Shown: positions 16,101-21,981 of the stretch, one piece after another
How the letters are laid out: each line of letters starts with the position of its first letter
Position numbering within the stretch: the first letter of the stretch is position 1
Origin: DATGHS01 sp035307785
Lineage (GTDB): Bacteria > Planctomycetota > Planctomycetia > Gemmatales > Gemmataceae
Assembly (NCBI GenBank): GCA_035307785.1
Contig: DATGHS010000108.1
Coordinates: 1-21,981, forward strand
Length of the DNA: 21,981 nt
Direction of reading: 5' to 3'
The notes under the pieces: model-generated
The model's database searches: none
Told to the model about the DNA's origin: nothing
The model's input: the letters and a program-made list of their open reading frames with translations, nothing else
Made by a program: the position numbers and the translations under genes

Positions 16101-17971
16101 CTGACGCGAAGACCGCTTAGCACCACGGTCTTGTTTTCACGCTCCGCGCGGGAAATGGCGCTGCGCAACTTGCTGCGCAGCCCTTCGCGCGCAATCCGGA
16201 CCACATCGTGGGTCGGTTCGCCGGAAGGGAACTCCAGGTATTTGCCGCAGCGCCCTGAGTAATAAAGCACCTCGTGCTTGTGGTTAATCAGCACGGCGGC
16301 CGGCGCGTACTCCTGCACCAGCATCCGCCGCGTCAGCTCGGCAAGGTTGACAGGCTGAACGGCGGGGTTTTCGATGCCGTATTCTGAATGGTCATGCCCT
16401 TCGCCAAACAGGACAATCGGAAACTGGACCCGCACGGGTCGGGTGGGACCAATACGCCGGTAAATCCGCCATTTCTTCGACAACGGCTCAAACAGATCCG
16501 CGTGCCGGCCGATGCCTTCGGATGAACCGAGGAACAGGCAGCCCCCTGGACGCAACGCAAAATGGAACAAGGACATCAGTTTTTGCTGGATGTCTGGTTC
16601 CAGGTAAATCAGTAGGTTACGGCAGCTAATCAGATCGAGTTTGGTAAACGGCGCATCGCTAATCAGGTTCTGCACGGCAAACGAGATCGACTCGCGCAGG
16701 AACTTGCTCACCTGGTAGACGTGATCCGCCGGCCTGGCGAAAAAGCGCGCCAGGCGCTCGGCGGAAACATCGGCGGTTATGCTTTCCGGATAAACCCCTT
16801 GCCGGGCCACTTTGAGCGCCTGCTCATCCAGGTCGGTGGCAAAAATCTGGACGCGACACATTTTGTTTGCCAGCGCCAGCTGTTCCCGGATGATCATGGC
16901 GATCGAGTAGGCTTCCTCGCCCGTCGCACAGCCAGGCACCCAAACCCGGATTATGTCGTCGGCTTCCTTGCTCTGCACGAGCGGAGCAATCACCTGGGTA
17001 GCGAGTTGCTCAAACGCTTCTTCATCGCGAAAGAAGTCGGTGACGCCGATGAAGAGGTCCTTCACCAGTAACTGGATTTCCTCGGGGTGTTCGCGCAGAT
17101 AGGACAGGTAATCGGCAAAGTTGAGCAGGTGATGGAGGCCCAGGCGCCGTTCGATCCGCCGCGCCAGCATCTTCTTGCGATAAGCGCGAAAATCAAAGTT
17201 GCTTCGCACCCGGAGCAGAGTCAGGATTTGCGTCAGGCTGTCGGCCGCTTCCGGGGCCTCGAAGTGCGTCCCGCCATTGACGTAGGTATGTCGAACGTAC
17301 TGGACCAGTGCTTTGGGCATCTGCTCCGGAGGCAAGACGTAGTCGGCCAGGCCCGTGGCGATAGCGCTCTGGGGCATGCGATCGTATTCTGCCGTCGCCG
17401 GATCCTGGACCATCGCCATCCCGCCCGCCGCCTTCACGGCCCTTAGGCCCAATGCGCCATGCGACCCGGTGCCGGAGAAAATGATGCAGATGGACCGCTC
17501 CTGCTGATCCTTGGCCAGGGAACGGAGGAAGAGATCGATTGAGGTCTGCGACGAAAGCCGCTCCACCGGTCCGGTCAAGCGCAGCATGCCGCCCTGGATC
17601 GTCATGTATTTGTTGGGCGGGAGGATGTAGAGACGGTTGGCCTGCACGGGCACCCCTTCCTTGGCCTCGACAACCGGCATGGTGGTGTGCCGGGCCAGGA
17701 GCTCGACCATGAGGCTTTCGCGCGCGGGATCGAGGTGGGGAATCAACACGAAGGCAATGCCGCTGTCGGGCGGCATCGCGCCAAAGAATCTCTTGAAGGC
17801 ATCGAGCCCGCCGGCCGAGGCGCCGATGCCGACGATGGGCTGTCCGTTCGGCTTGGGGTCGGCTTCAACCACAAGCTCGGCGGCGGGGGCGGCGCTTGGA
17901 TCGGAGGTGTTCGGTTGCCGTGAAGCAGGCTTTGGCGTATCCGATTTTTTCGTACGTTTCTTCGCGGCCAT
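13175..17971 (-). CDS. CheB-CheR-PAS multidomain histidine kinase fusion
   Basis: This 1598-residue cytoplasmic protein starts at ATG 17971, with an AGGAA motif upstream. Residues 1-45 are a Lys/Pro-rich disordered tail. Residues about 46-240 are a CheB-like methylesterase domain with GASAGG (S52) and IPHLDP (H80), but the third triad position reads SGTGSHG, with H171 where Asp is expected. A CheR-like methyltransferase domain follows (about 255-510; SAM motif PGCATGEEA, G347-E353). Next come a linker and a Glu/Asn-rich coiled coil (about 710-775), then five PAS-type sensor domains (about 780-890, 890-1015, 1015-1135, 1135-1260, 1260-1390). The end is a HisKA_3 dimerisation domain with phospho-acceptor H1406 (QDLHDTVAQEL) and a HATPase domain (N-box N1517, G-box DDGVGMP from D1543). 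The kinase class fits its overlapping LuxR-type regulator. No membrane segment is visible, so it should sense cytoplasmic ligands. Such fusions occur in several phyla, but their chemotaxis-like domains have mostly unknown substrates. Confidence 0.95.
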   Translation of the reverse strand: MAAKKRTKKSDTPKPASRQPNTSDPSAAPAAELVVEADPKPNGQPIVGIGASAGGLDAFKRFFGAMPPDSGIAFVLIPHLDPARESLMVELLARHTTMPVVEAKEGVPVQANRLYILPPNKYMTIQGGMLRLTGPVERLSSQTSIDLFLRSLAKDQQERSICIIFSGTGSHGALGLRAVKAAGGMAMVQDPATAEYDRMPQSAIATGLADYVLPPEQMPKALVQYVRHTYVNGGTHFEAPEAADSLTQILTLLRVRSNFDFRAYRKKMLARRIERRLGLHHLLNFADYLSYLREHPEEIQLLVKDLFIGVTDFFRDEEAFEQLATQVIAPLVQSKEADDIIRVWVPGCATGEEAYSIAMIIREQLALANKMCRVQIFATDLDEQALKVARQGVYPESITADVSAERLARFFARPADHVYQVSKFLRESISFAVQNLISDAPFTKLDLISCRNLLIYLEPDIQQKLMSLFHFALRPGGCLFLGSSEGIGRHADLFEPLSKKWRIYRRIGPTRPVRVQFPIVLFGEGHDHSEYGIENPAVQPVNLAELTRRMLVQEYAPAAVLINHKHEVLYYSGRCGKYLEFPSGEPTHDVVRIAREGLRSKLRSAISRAERENKTVVLSGLRVSHNLTSLMVKVTVRPVSAFKSAESLVLITFEDEIQATGERSKNRRKTAGAAAAETTPPSVQAIDESVLQKLESELQSTRADLQSTIEETESANEELKASNEEVVSMNEELQSTNEELETNKEELQSLNEEVTTVNNQLQEKVEELETANNDMANLLRCTNIATVFLDAKLRVKLFTPATTSLFSFIASDIGRSIDQINPKFSDPHLLGDTQDVLQDLSPREREVSSSDGNWWLRRISPYRTTEDRIDGVVVTFVDITERKRAGDEVVRRLAAIVESSADAIFSKDLDGTVRTWNRGAERLHGYTAAEMVGRSARITVPEDQLAEWTNSLSRVAAGEHVEHLETVRVCKNGRRVPIIMTYSPLRGANGQVNGISAIARDITERKKAEEALRESEKRFRVMADAAPVLIWTSGTDKLCTWFNKMWLEFTGRPMEKELGNGWVEGVHADDLDHCLKTYTAAFDARRPFFMEYRLKRHDGEYRWLLDNGVPRYEASGQFEGFIGSCIDISERRQAEESAVAAYRRLQLAMSAARMAAWTWDPHKDVASSTENFSEIYGLANVDSFEHGLGLVHPEDRSCHREIVENAVKNGTPYHSLFRIVRPDNGQVVWLDERAVPVTDTKGRVTALSGIAIDISERKQAEQEIREREERLQNILDTAADAIITIDRHGMIQSVNAATERMFGYAAVEMVGQNVKMLMPTPYREAHDDYIAKYLSTRQKHVIGLSREVDALRKDGSVIPTDLAVSEIEHLGLFTGIHRDLTDRKRLEREVLEAASLEQRRIGQDLHDTVAQELTALSMLAKDLAETVQSDPAKAPKLAEQMAQGLKRSQRQLRSVLRGLVPVAVDRSGLMSALTDLAAQTQEENKLACVFDCPAPVAVADNLTATHLYLIAHEAVFNAVKHAQAHEIRIRLLSDGNLILSIQDDGVGMPVQLPEGRGLGLRIMRNRAAIIGAHLTIKPATPKGTVVTCVLPRSHHEHR

Positions 17972-18006
17972 GATTCTTCCTCGGAGCTGCTTCGCCGTGC
18001 CTGCTC

Positions 18007-18032
18007 ATTGTAGCTTGTTTGCAGGGGAGTTC
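18007..18032 (-). promoter_or_regulatory. Weak candidate promoter for the kinase/regulator operon
   Basis: On the minus strand TACAAT (18012-18007) is preceded by a TTGGCG-like box at about 18037-18032, with an over-long 19-bp spacer. It would start transcription about 30 nt before the kinase ATG at 17971. The -10 is good; the -35 and spacing are poor. Confidence 0.3.
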
Positions 18033-18044
18033 GCCAAATTCGCC

Positions 18045-18067
18045 GGAAACCGCGTGTCGGGGTTTCC
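18045..18067. promoter_or_regulatory. 7-bp inverted repeat in the divergent promoter region
   Basis: GGAAACC (18045-18051) and GGTTTCC (18061-18067) are inverted copies separated by 9 bp. They lie in the 227-bp space between the divergent kinase and REC protein genes, a sensible place for an operator acting on both. No regulator is known and chance is possible. Confidence 0.25.
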
Positions 18068-18198
18068 CCTACTTCGTTTGTCGATACCTGCCCGACTAGC
18101 GAATCCCGGATAGGTGGTTACACTGTAAGCGCCCGGCCATGGCGTTGCCGGGCCTTATAACTTCGCGATTTCTTCACGAGTCGCCCACAGGAGTCGCT

Positions 18199-18690
18199 AT
18201 GACAGCAACGGTCCTGATGGCCGATCCCGATGCCGACCTCTGTGATCTCTATCAAATCTTTTTGAGTGATTACGGATACGAGGTTGAAACGGCAGCGGAC
18301 GGCCTGGAATGTGTCGAAAAACTGCGCTATCTCGAACCGAAGTTGATCTTGCTCGACACGGGGCTTACCTGGGGCGGCGCCGACGGTGTACTCGCCTGGT
18401 TGCGGAAAGAGCGCTGGCTCTCGCCCATTCCCGTGATCGTCACTGCCAACTCGGGCAACCCATCGACTGTAGCCTGTGACAATGATCCGCCCGTTATCGC
18501 CTGTCTGCTGAAGCCGTTTTCGGCCGACGATCTGTTGGAGTGTTTGCACGCCGCCATTTTCCCTCGGCAGAGGGAAAAGCAAGGCCATGCCGATGACGGT
18601 ACCTTTGTTTTGGATGACCAGGAGGATCCCCACCATGTCGCAACTAGCTACCCCGGTCCATTTCCCTGCACGCGAGCATGGCGCTGGTGA
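18199..18690 (+). CDS. Single-domain response regulator (REC), first gene of csrA operon
   Basis: The start is ATG 18199 (163 residues), with AGGAG 5-6 nt upstream; the frame extends further upstream but without a ribosome binding site. Residues 1-120 form a receiver domain with ADPDAD (D9, D11) as the acidic pocket, phosphorylation site D53 in LILLDTG, T82 in VIVTAN and K105 in LLKPF. After the domain there are about 40 residues of charged, Pro-rich tail with no DNA-binding or enzymatic output. The loop after D53 carries an unusual TWGGADG in place of the common PxxxG pattern. The end overlaps the BON gene by 56 nt in another frame. It may be a phosphate relay or protein-binding regulator; the input kinase may be the divergent CheB-CheR-PAS kinase. 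Confidence 0.88.
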   Translation: MTATVLMADPDADLCDLYQIFLSDYGYEVETAADGLECVEKLRYLEPKLILLDTGLTWGGADGVLAWLRKERWLSPIPVIVTANSGNPSTVACDNDPPVIACLLKPFSADDLLECLHAAIFPRQREKQGHADDGTFVLDDQEDPHHVATSYPGPFPCTRAWRW

Positions 18691-18949
18691 GAACGGCAGC
18701 GAATGCGAAACTTTGCAGGATCATCACCTGGCCGAAGCGATTGCCCGCGCCTTGTACGCCACCGGCCACCGAACACTGGCCGAAGTACGAGTTACTGCCG
18801 GCGGGGGTTCTATTACCCTGCAGGGGCGAGTGCCCAGTTATTTCTTGAAACAACTAGCGCAAGAGATCGCGAAGCAGGCGGGAGATGTGCAGAGTGTGCA
18901 CAACCAAATCCTCGTGGTCCGTTGCGATGATCACACGAAATTGCGCTGA
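18635..18949 (+). CDS. BON-domain protein (104 residues)
   Basis: The start is ATG 18635, with AGGAGG 9 nt upstream; an earlier in-frame ATG at 18587 lacks such a site. Residues about 31-97 match a single BON domain: LAEAIARALYATGHRTLAEV, then GGGSITLQGRVPSYFLKQLA and the end GDVQSVHNQILV. BON domains bind lipids or other proteins in osmotic-stress and envelope proteins such as OsmY. Unlike OsmY this protein has one BON copy and no signal peptide, so it is probably cytoplasmic and may act as an interaction module. It begins inside the 3' end of the receiver protein gene and ends 11 bp before the next receiver protein, showing tight operon packing. Confidence 0.85.
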   Translation: MSQLATPVHFPAREHGAGENGSECETLQDHHLAEAIARALYATGHRTLAEVRVTAGGGSITLQGRVPSYFLKQLAQEIAKQAGDVQSVHNQILVVRCDDHTKLR

Positions 18950-18960
18950 AGGAGGCTGCC

Positions 18961-19326
18961 ATGTCTATAGTTCTGGTCGTTGATGATGATGCCGATACCC
19001 GCGTCAACATGGCTGATATTTTGACCGATGTAGGCTACACGACGCACACGGCCGACTGTGCCGAAGGAGCATTGGAGAAAGCCCGCCAACAACCGTATGA
19101 CATCGGATTAATCGATTTGCGCATGCCGGGAATGGATGGCTTGACGTTATGCGGGCACCTGAAACGATTGTGCCCCAACATGGCGACGATGATCATAACC
19201 GGCTTCCCACACGACGGTCTCATTGAAGAAGCATCCGCGGTGGGAGTGAAAAGCGTGGTCACGAAGCCGATCAATTTCGGCAAGCTGCTCGACATGGTTC
19301 AGGAATCGTTGTCCAGGGACAACTGA
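18961..19326 (+). CDS. Stand-alone response regulator receiver protein (CheY-like)
   Basis: This 121-residue receiver protein starts at ATG 18961, with GGAGG 5 nt upstream. Conserved positions are all present: acidic pocket D8-D10, phosphorylation D52 in LIDLRMPGMDG, T80 in MIITG and K102 in VVTKPI. It ends directly after the last helix, with no output domain. It can be a phosphate carrier between kinases and regulators, or bind a target protein directly, as CheY does. It lies 11 bp after the BON gene and 20 bp before csrA, so is certainly cotranscribed. Which kinase phosphorylates it is unknown; the divergent hybrid-like kinase is the nearest candidate. Confidence 0.93.
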   Translation: MSIVLVVDDDADTRVNMADILTDVGYTTHTADCAEGALEKARQQPYDIGLIDLRMPGMDGLTLCGHLKRLCPNMATMIITGFPHDGLIEEASAVGVKSVVTKPINFGKLLDMVQESLSRDN

Positions 19327-19346
19327 ATGCAGGAGGAGATACGCTC

Positions 19347-19571
19347 ATGTTGGTGCTTACACGCCGTGCCGGCGAGGGAATTGTGATTGACGGCGGAATC
19401 CAAATCAAGGTTCTGGCAATTAAAGGCCGCGTTATCCGCTTGGGGATCGACGCGCCCGCCAGCATCCGCGTGGCACGCTCGGAATTGGTAGACGGCGAGG
19501 GCGATTCGGTGCGTTCGCCGACAACGGTGAACGGTTCGCAAACCGTCCGTGCCAGGCCAGCGATGTCTTGA
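19347..19571 (+). CDS. csrA: Carbon storage regulator CsrA
   Basis: This 74-residue protein starts at ATG 19347, with AGGAGGAG about 10 nt upstream. It has the full CsrA signature: MLVLTRRAGEGIVIDG at the N-terminus, then IRLGIDAPASIRVARSEL. The RNA-contact residues L4 and R44 of E. coli CsrA are conserved. CsrA dimers bind GGA-containing sites in mRNA leaders, often over the ribosome binding site, and change translation or stability. The C-terminal 25 residues are a variable tail longer than in E. coli (61 residues). It is the last gene of the REC-BON-REC operon. Its own leader carries two overlapping AGGA motifs (19330-19337), compatible with autoregulation. CsrA often controls carbon metabolism and surface traits, fitting the nearby PEP synthase. 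Confidence 0.95.
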   Translation: MLVLTRRAGEGIVIDGGIQIKVLAIKGRVIRLGIDAPASIRVARSELVDGEGDSVRSPTTVNGSQTVRARPAMS

Positions 19572-19610
19572 AGCGAAAGCGGACGACTCTTAGCGCGGGC
19601 TTCGCGTTTT

Positions 19611-19673
19611 TGTAGCGGAATTCGCAAGAATTCCGCCAGCCGCCGAGTCGGAATTCTTGCGAATTCCGCTACA
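19611..19673. repeat. Nested palindrome between convergent genes, MITE/REP-like or bidirectional terminator
   Basis: The arms 19611-19635 and 19649-19673 are perfect 25-bp inverted copies around a 13-nt spacer. Each arm is itself a hairpin: CGGAATTC-GCAA-GAATTCCG (19616-19635) and CGGAATTC-TTGC-GAATTCCG (19649-19668). One strand can therefore fold either as one long stem or as two 8-bp stem-loops, the first with a GNRA-type GCAA loop. It sits 39 bp after the csrA stop and 18 bp before the SpoIIE gene stop, so it can act as a terminator for both. I recall similar GGAATTCGCAAGAATTCC elements scattered through planctomycete genomes. Confidence 0.8.
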
Positions 19674-19690
19674 GAAATTTGAAGCGTGCG

Positions 19691-21904
19691 CTAGCTTCGC
19701 GATTTCTCGAGCGCAATGCAGTTCCGGCCGTTCTCATCGCGATAATAGCGAACGCGGTCAACGCATTCCTGGATCAAATACAATCCGAAACCGGATTCGC
19801 GCGAGCCGTTGAACGCCGGCGGCTCAACCTTGGCTGGGTCAAACGACGGGCCAAGATAATGCAAGCGAATGGTCACTTTGCCGGGGAAAATATCGGCTTC
19901 CATTTGAATGCATTGATCGGTGCGGCGGTGATACGCATGCTTGATGACGTTGCTACATGCCTCGGTGACCGCCAATTCCAATCGGTCGATAAAGTCTTCG
20001 CTTACCGAATTTTGACCGGGCAGTGAACAGACCGAGCGAACGAACTGGCGGGCGTGCGGCAGTTCCTTGAGGTCGCTCTTCAACTCGAGTTCGGCGTGCG
20101 CAAGCGGCGCTTCAAACGGAACGGGTCGGGCGGCCAGGCAGGTAAGGTCGTCGCTCAGCGAATCACTTCCTGCAAATGAGACTACCGCTTGACGAATGGC
20201 CTGCACGACTTCCTCCGGCGCACGCTGGCAGTTTGCCTGCACGCATTCCAGTAGCCGCGCCGTGCCGAATAACTCCTTGGTGGGGCTCCGCGCTTCCGTC
20301 ACGCCGTCGGAGTAGAGCACGAACAGGTCGCCGGGCACAAACGGTATTTCCAATTGTTCGTAAATCTCTCCTTCGCGCATGCCCAGAGCCAGGTTGTCGC
20401 CATGGATGATTTCGCAACGACCGGTCGCTGCATGCCAATGGATCAGGCCTGTATGCCCGCAATCGACCAGGGCGAGCTGGTGCGTTGCCAGATCCAGGCG
20501 GACATAACACAAGGTAATGAAGCTTTCCACCTCCAAGAGCCGCTGGGCCATTTGGCCGTCCACCAGCGCTACAATCTGCTTCGGCTCGGGCAGTTCGCCG
20601 ACCGAACAACAACTATTGAGATGGCACAGAGCCTTCAGAAAATGGCTCTTGGCGGCGGCGCCGAGCAATGCCGCGGGAATGCCTTTGCCCATTACGTCGG
20701 CGATCACGAAATCGAGATGAAGATTGTCATGCTTGTAGAATTGATAAAAGTCGCCGTCAATCTGCTGCGACGGCACGGTCACGGCTGCAATCTCCAGGCC
20801 CGGCACGCCGGCCGGCAACGGGTCCAGCAGGATCGTCTGCTGGATGTCCCAGGCAATCTTGGTTTCCTCCTCGTGCTTGGCGGCGATTTCAACGGCCTTT
20901 TTGCGTTCGTCCTTGGTTCGCAAGCTGCCAATGCCAAACGCCAGATCATCGGCCATCTCGGTCAAGAGCATCAATTCCTCATCGCCAAAAGCGTCCGCTT
21001 CCGCGGCATAGATGCTCAAGGCCCCATAGACTTCGGAGTCGGCGATAAGCGGAATCGCGACACAGGATGCATAGCCGCGCTTCAAGGCTTCCGCGCGCCA
21101 GGGAACAAAACGCGGATCGGCGGCGGTGTCGCGGATCAGGCAGGCGCGTTGGGTGCGAATACAAGTACCGGTGGGACCGCGGCCGCGCTCCGTGTCGGCC
21201 CAGGTAATATTTACCATCTTGAGATAGCCTTCATCGACGCCGGCATGGCCAACCAGCCGAACCGTTTTGCTTTCATCGTGCTCCGCGTAGCCGACCCAGC
21301 AAAGACGATAGCCGGCTCGGTCCACGACGAGACGACAAATTTGCTGAAGCAGACTGGTTTCGTCGGTGGCGCGGATCATCACTTGATTGCAATTGCTGAG
21401 CGCGACCAGGGCCCGGTTGGTACGGCGAAACTTTTCTTTTGCCTGCTTTTCGGCGCCGAGCGCAGTTCGGATCCTTTCGCCCATCAAGCTGATGGTGACT
21501 CCGATCATCGTGAACAACACCAGCGCGATGCCATGTGCGAAATTCACGATCTCAAACGAGTGGCGCGGCTCCAGAAGAAAGTAGTCGGCGGCGAGCGCGG
21601 ACAGTATCGTCGTGACAGTTCCCGGCCCGAACCCGCCGTTCCAGGCTGCGAGCATTACCGCGGGGTAGAAGAAAAGAAACGGCGCTTCCGAATTTGGAAA
21701 AACAATGAACTGCAATAGTAACGCAAAGGCGACCGTCGGAAACGGCATCGCATAGCGATAGCGCCGCGAAGCAAGTGAGTGACCAAGCAAACGGACGTGA
21801 GCAGTGACGCCGTGCAAGGCCGAAACCATTTCGCTGGCATGCGCGGCGAACGCAGGCCGGTTCCATCGGGGCGACGGCGCCTTTTGCACGCTGACGTTTT
21901 CCAT
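19691..21904 (-). CDS. Membrane DUF4118-GAF-SpoIIE phosphatase fused to RsbW-like ATPase domain
   Basis: The preferred start is ATG 21904 (737 residues), with AGGTG 5 nt upstream; a TTG at 21943 would add 13 residues. Residues about 50-150 are hydrophobic with three to four membrane helices, like the DUF4118 sensor region of KdpD kinases. A GAF domain follows (about 175-335). Then comes a PP2C-type SpoIIE phosphatase with metal-binding D383/D385 (DGDFY), D403 (ADVMGKG), YSDGVTE and D585-D586 (SDDLT). The C-terminus is a GHKL ATPase domain of RsbW/anti-sigma type (TEACSNVIKHAY, E648, N652; ESGFGLYLIQ). The phosphatase and kinase halves of a partner-switch normally act in opposition on a STAS protein that controls a sigma factor; here they are joined. 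No STAS or sigma gene is in the window. It is convergent with csrA. Domain assignment is firm, the output is inferred. Confidence 0.93.
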   Translation of the reverse strand: MENVSVQKAPSPRWNRPAFAAHASEMVSALHGVTAHVRLLGHSLASRRYRYAMPFPTVAFALLLQFIVFPNSEAPFLFFYPAVMLAAWNGGFGPGTVTTILSALAADYFLLEPRHSFEIVNFAHGIALVLFTMIGVTISLMGERIRTALGAEKQAKEKFRRTNRALVALSNCNQVMIRATDETSLLQQICRLVVDRAGYRLCWVGYAEHDESKTVRLVGHAGVDEGYLKMVNITWADTERGRGPTGTCIRTQRACLIRDTAADPRFVPWRAEALKRGYASCVAIPLIADSEVYGALSIYAAEADAFGDEELMLLTEMADDLAFGIGSLRTKDERKKAVEIAAKHEEETKIAWDIQQTILLDPLPAGVPGLEIAAVTVPSQQIDGDFYQFYKHDNLHLDFVIADVMGKGIPAALLGAAAKSHFLKALCHLNSCCSVGELPEPKQIVALVDGQMAQRLLEVESFITLCYVRLDLATHQLALVDCGHTGLIHWHAATGRCEIIHGDNLALGMREGEIYEQLEIPFVPGDLFVLYSDGVTEARSPTKELFGTARLLECVQANCQRAPEEVVQAIRQAVVSFAGSDSLSDDLTCLAARPVPFEAPLAHAELELKSDLKELPHARQFVRSVCSLPGQNSVSEDFIDRLELAVTEACSNVIKHAYHRRTDQCIQMEADIFPGKVTIRLHYLGPSFDPAKVEPPAFNGSRESGFGLYLIQECVDRVRYYRDENGRNCIALEKSRS

Positions 21905-21981
21905 GGAAACACCTGAGGCGATGGTTTTCGCGTTGCGGTGCAATCGCCCCGGAGATTTCCCAGCGAGAATGCTCGCTCAAT

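Noticed and set aside
18119..18161. TACACT and TATAAC as -10 boxes for the REC-BON-REC-csrA operon
   Set aside because: Neither has a recognisable -35 box at 16-18 bp.
20354..21718. 454-codon plus-strand reading frame
   Set aside because: It is antisense to the SpoIIE/GAF gene, whose domains are unmistakable.

Overview
The window looks like chromosomal DNA from a planctomycete, most likely a Pirellulales-type bacterium. This is an inference from gene content: two tandem Gly-rich secreted proteins of the 'mu-protocadherin-like' type, a CheB-CheR-multi-PAS histidine kinase fusion, a DUF4118-GAF-SpoIIE-HATPase fusion, CsrA and several small proteins that resemble planctomycete conserved hypotheticals. 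GC content is moderately high. Nearly every start has an AGGAG/GGAGG-like ribosome binding site.

Layout. (1) 1-760: the last 35 codons of a probable IS630-type transposase, a long hairpin, a 14-bp palindrome, a good sigma70-like promoter and a small two-CxxC (zinc-ribbon-like) protein. (2) 974-3859, minus: a 961-residue protein with a C-terminal M28 metallopeptidase domain and about 650 unrecognised N-terminal residues. (3) 4025-8092, minus: a likely three-gene unit of exported proteins, namely a SnoaL/DUF4440-like protein followed by two paralogous Gly-rich surface proteins. (4) 8093-8783: a non-coding divergent gap. (5) 8784-12442, plus: small protein, phosphoenolpyruvate synthase, universal stress protein and a second small protein. 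(6) 12526-17971, minus: a 1598-residue CheB-CheR-5xPAS-HisKA_3-HATPase kinase whose 3' end overlaps the start of a NarL/LuxR-type response regulator. (7) 18199-19571, plus, divergent from the kinase: REC protein, BON-domain protein, second REC protein and CsrA, tightly packed. (8) 19691-21904, minus: a membrane-anchored GAF-SpoIIE phosphatase fused to an RsbW-like ATPase domain, convergent with csrA. A nested 63-bp palindrome lies between them.

How they may work together (inference). Regions 5-8 read as a stress, energy and signalling island. The kinase/LuxR pair gives transcriptional output, the REC proteins are free phosphate acceptors or relays, CsrA gives post-transcriptional output, and the SpoIIE-HATPase fusion is a partner-switch regulator whose STAS partner or sigma factor is not in the window. 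PEP synthase and the universal stress protein are plausible effectors. The clearest sequence oddities are the CheB-like domain carrying His where the catalytic Asp should be, the 19611-19673 palindrome whose arms are themselves hairpins, and the uncharacterised N-terminal region of the M28 protein.
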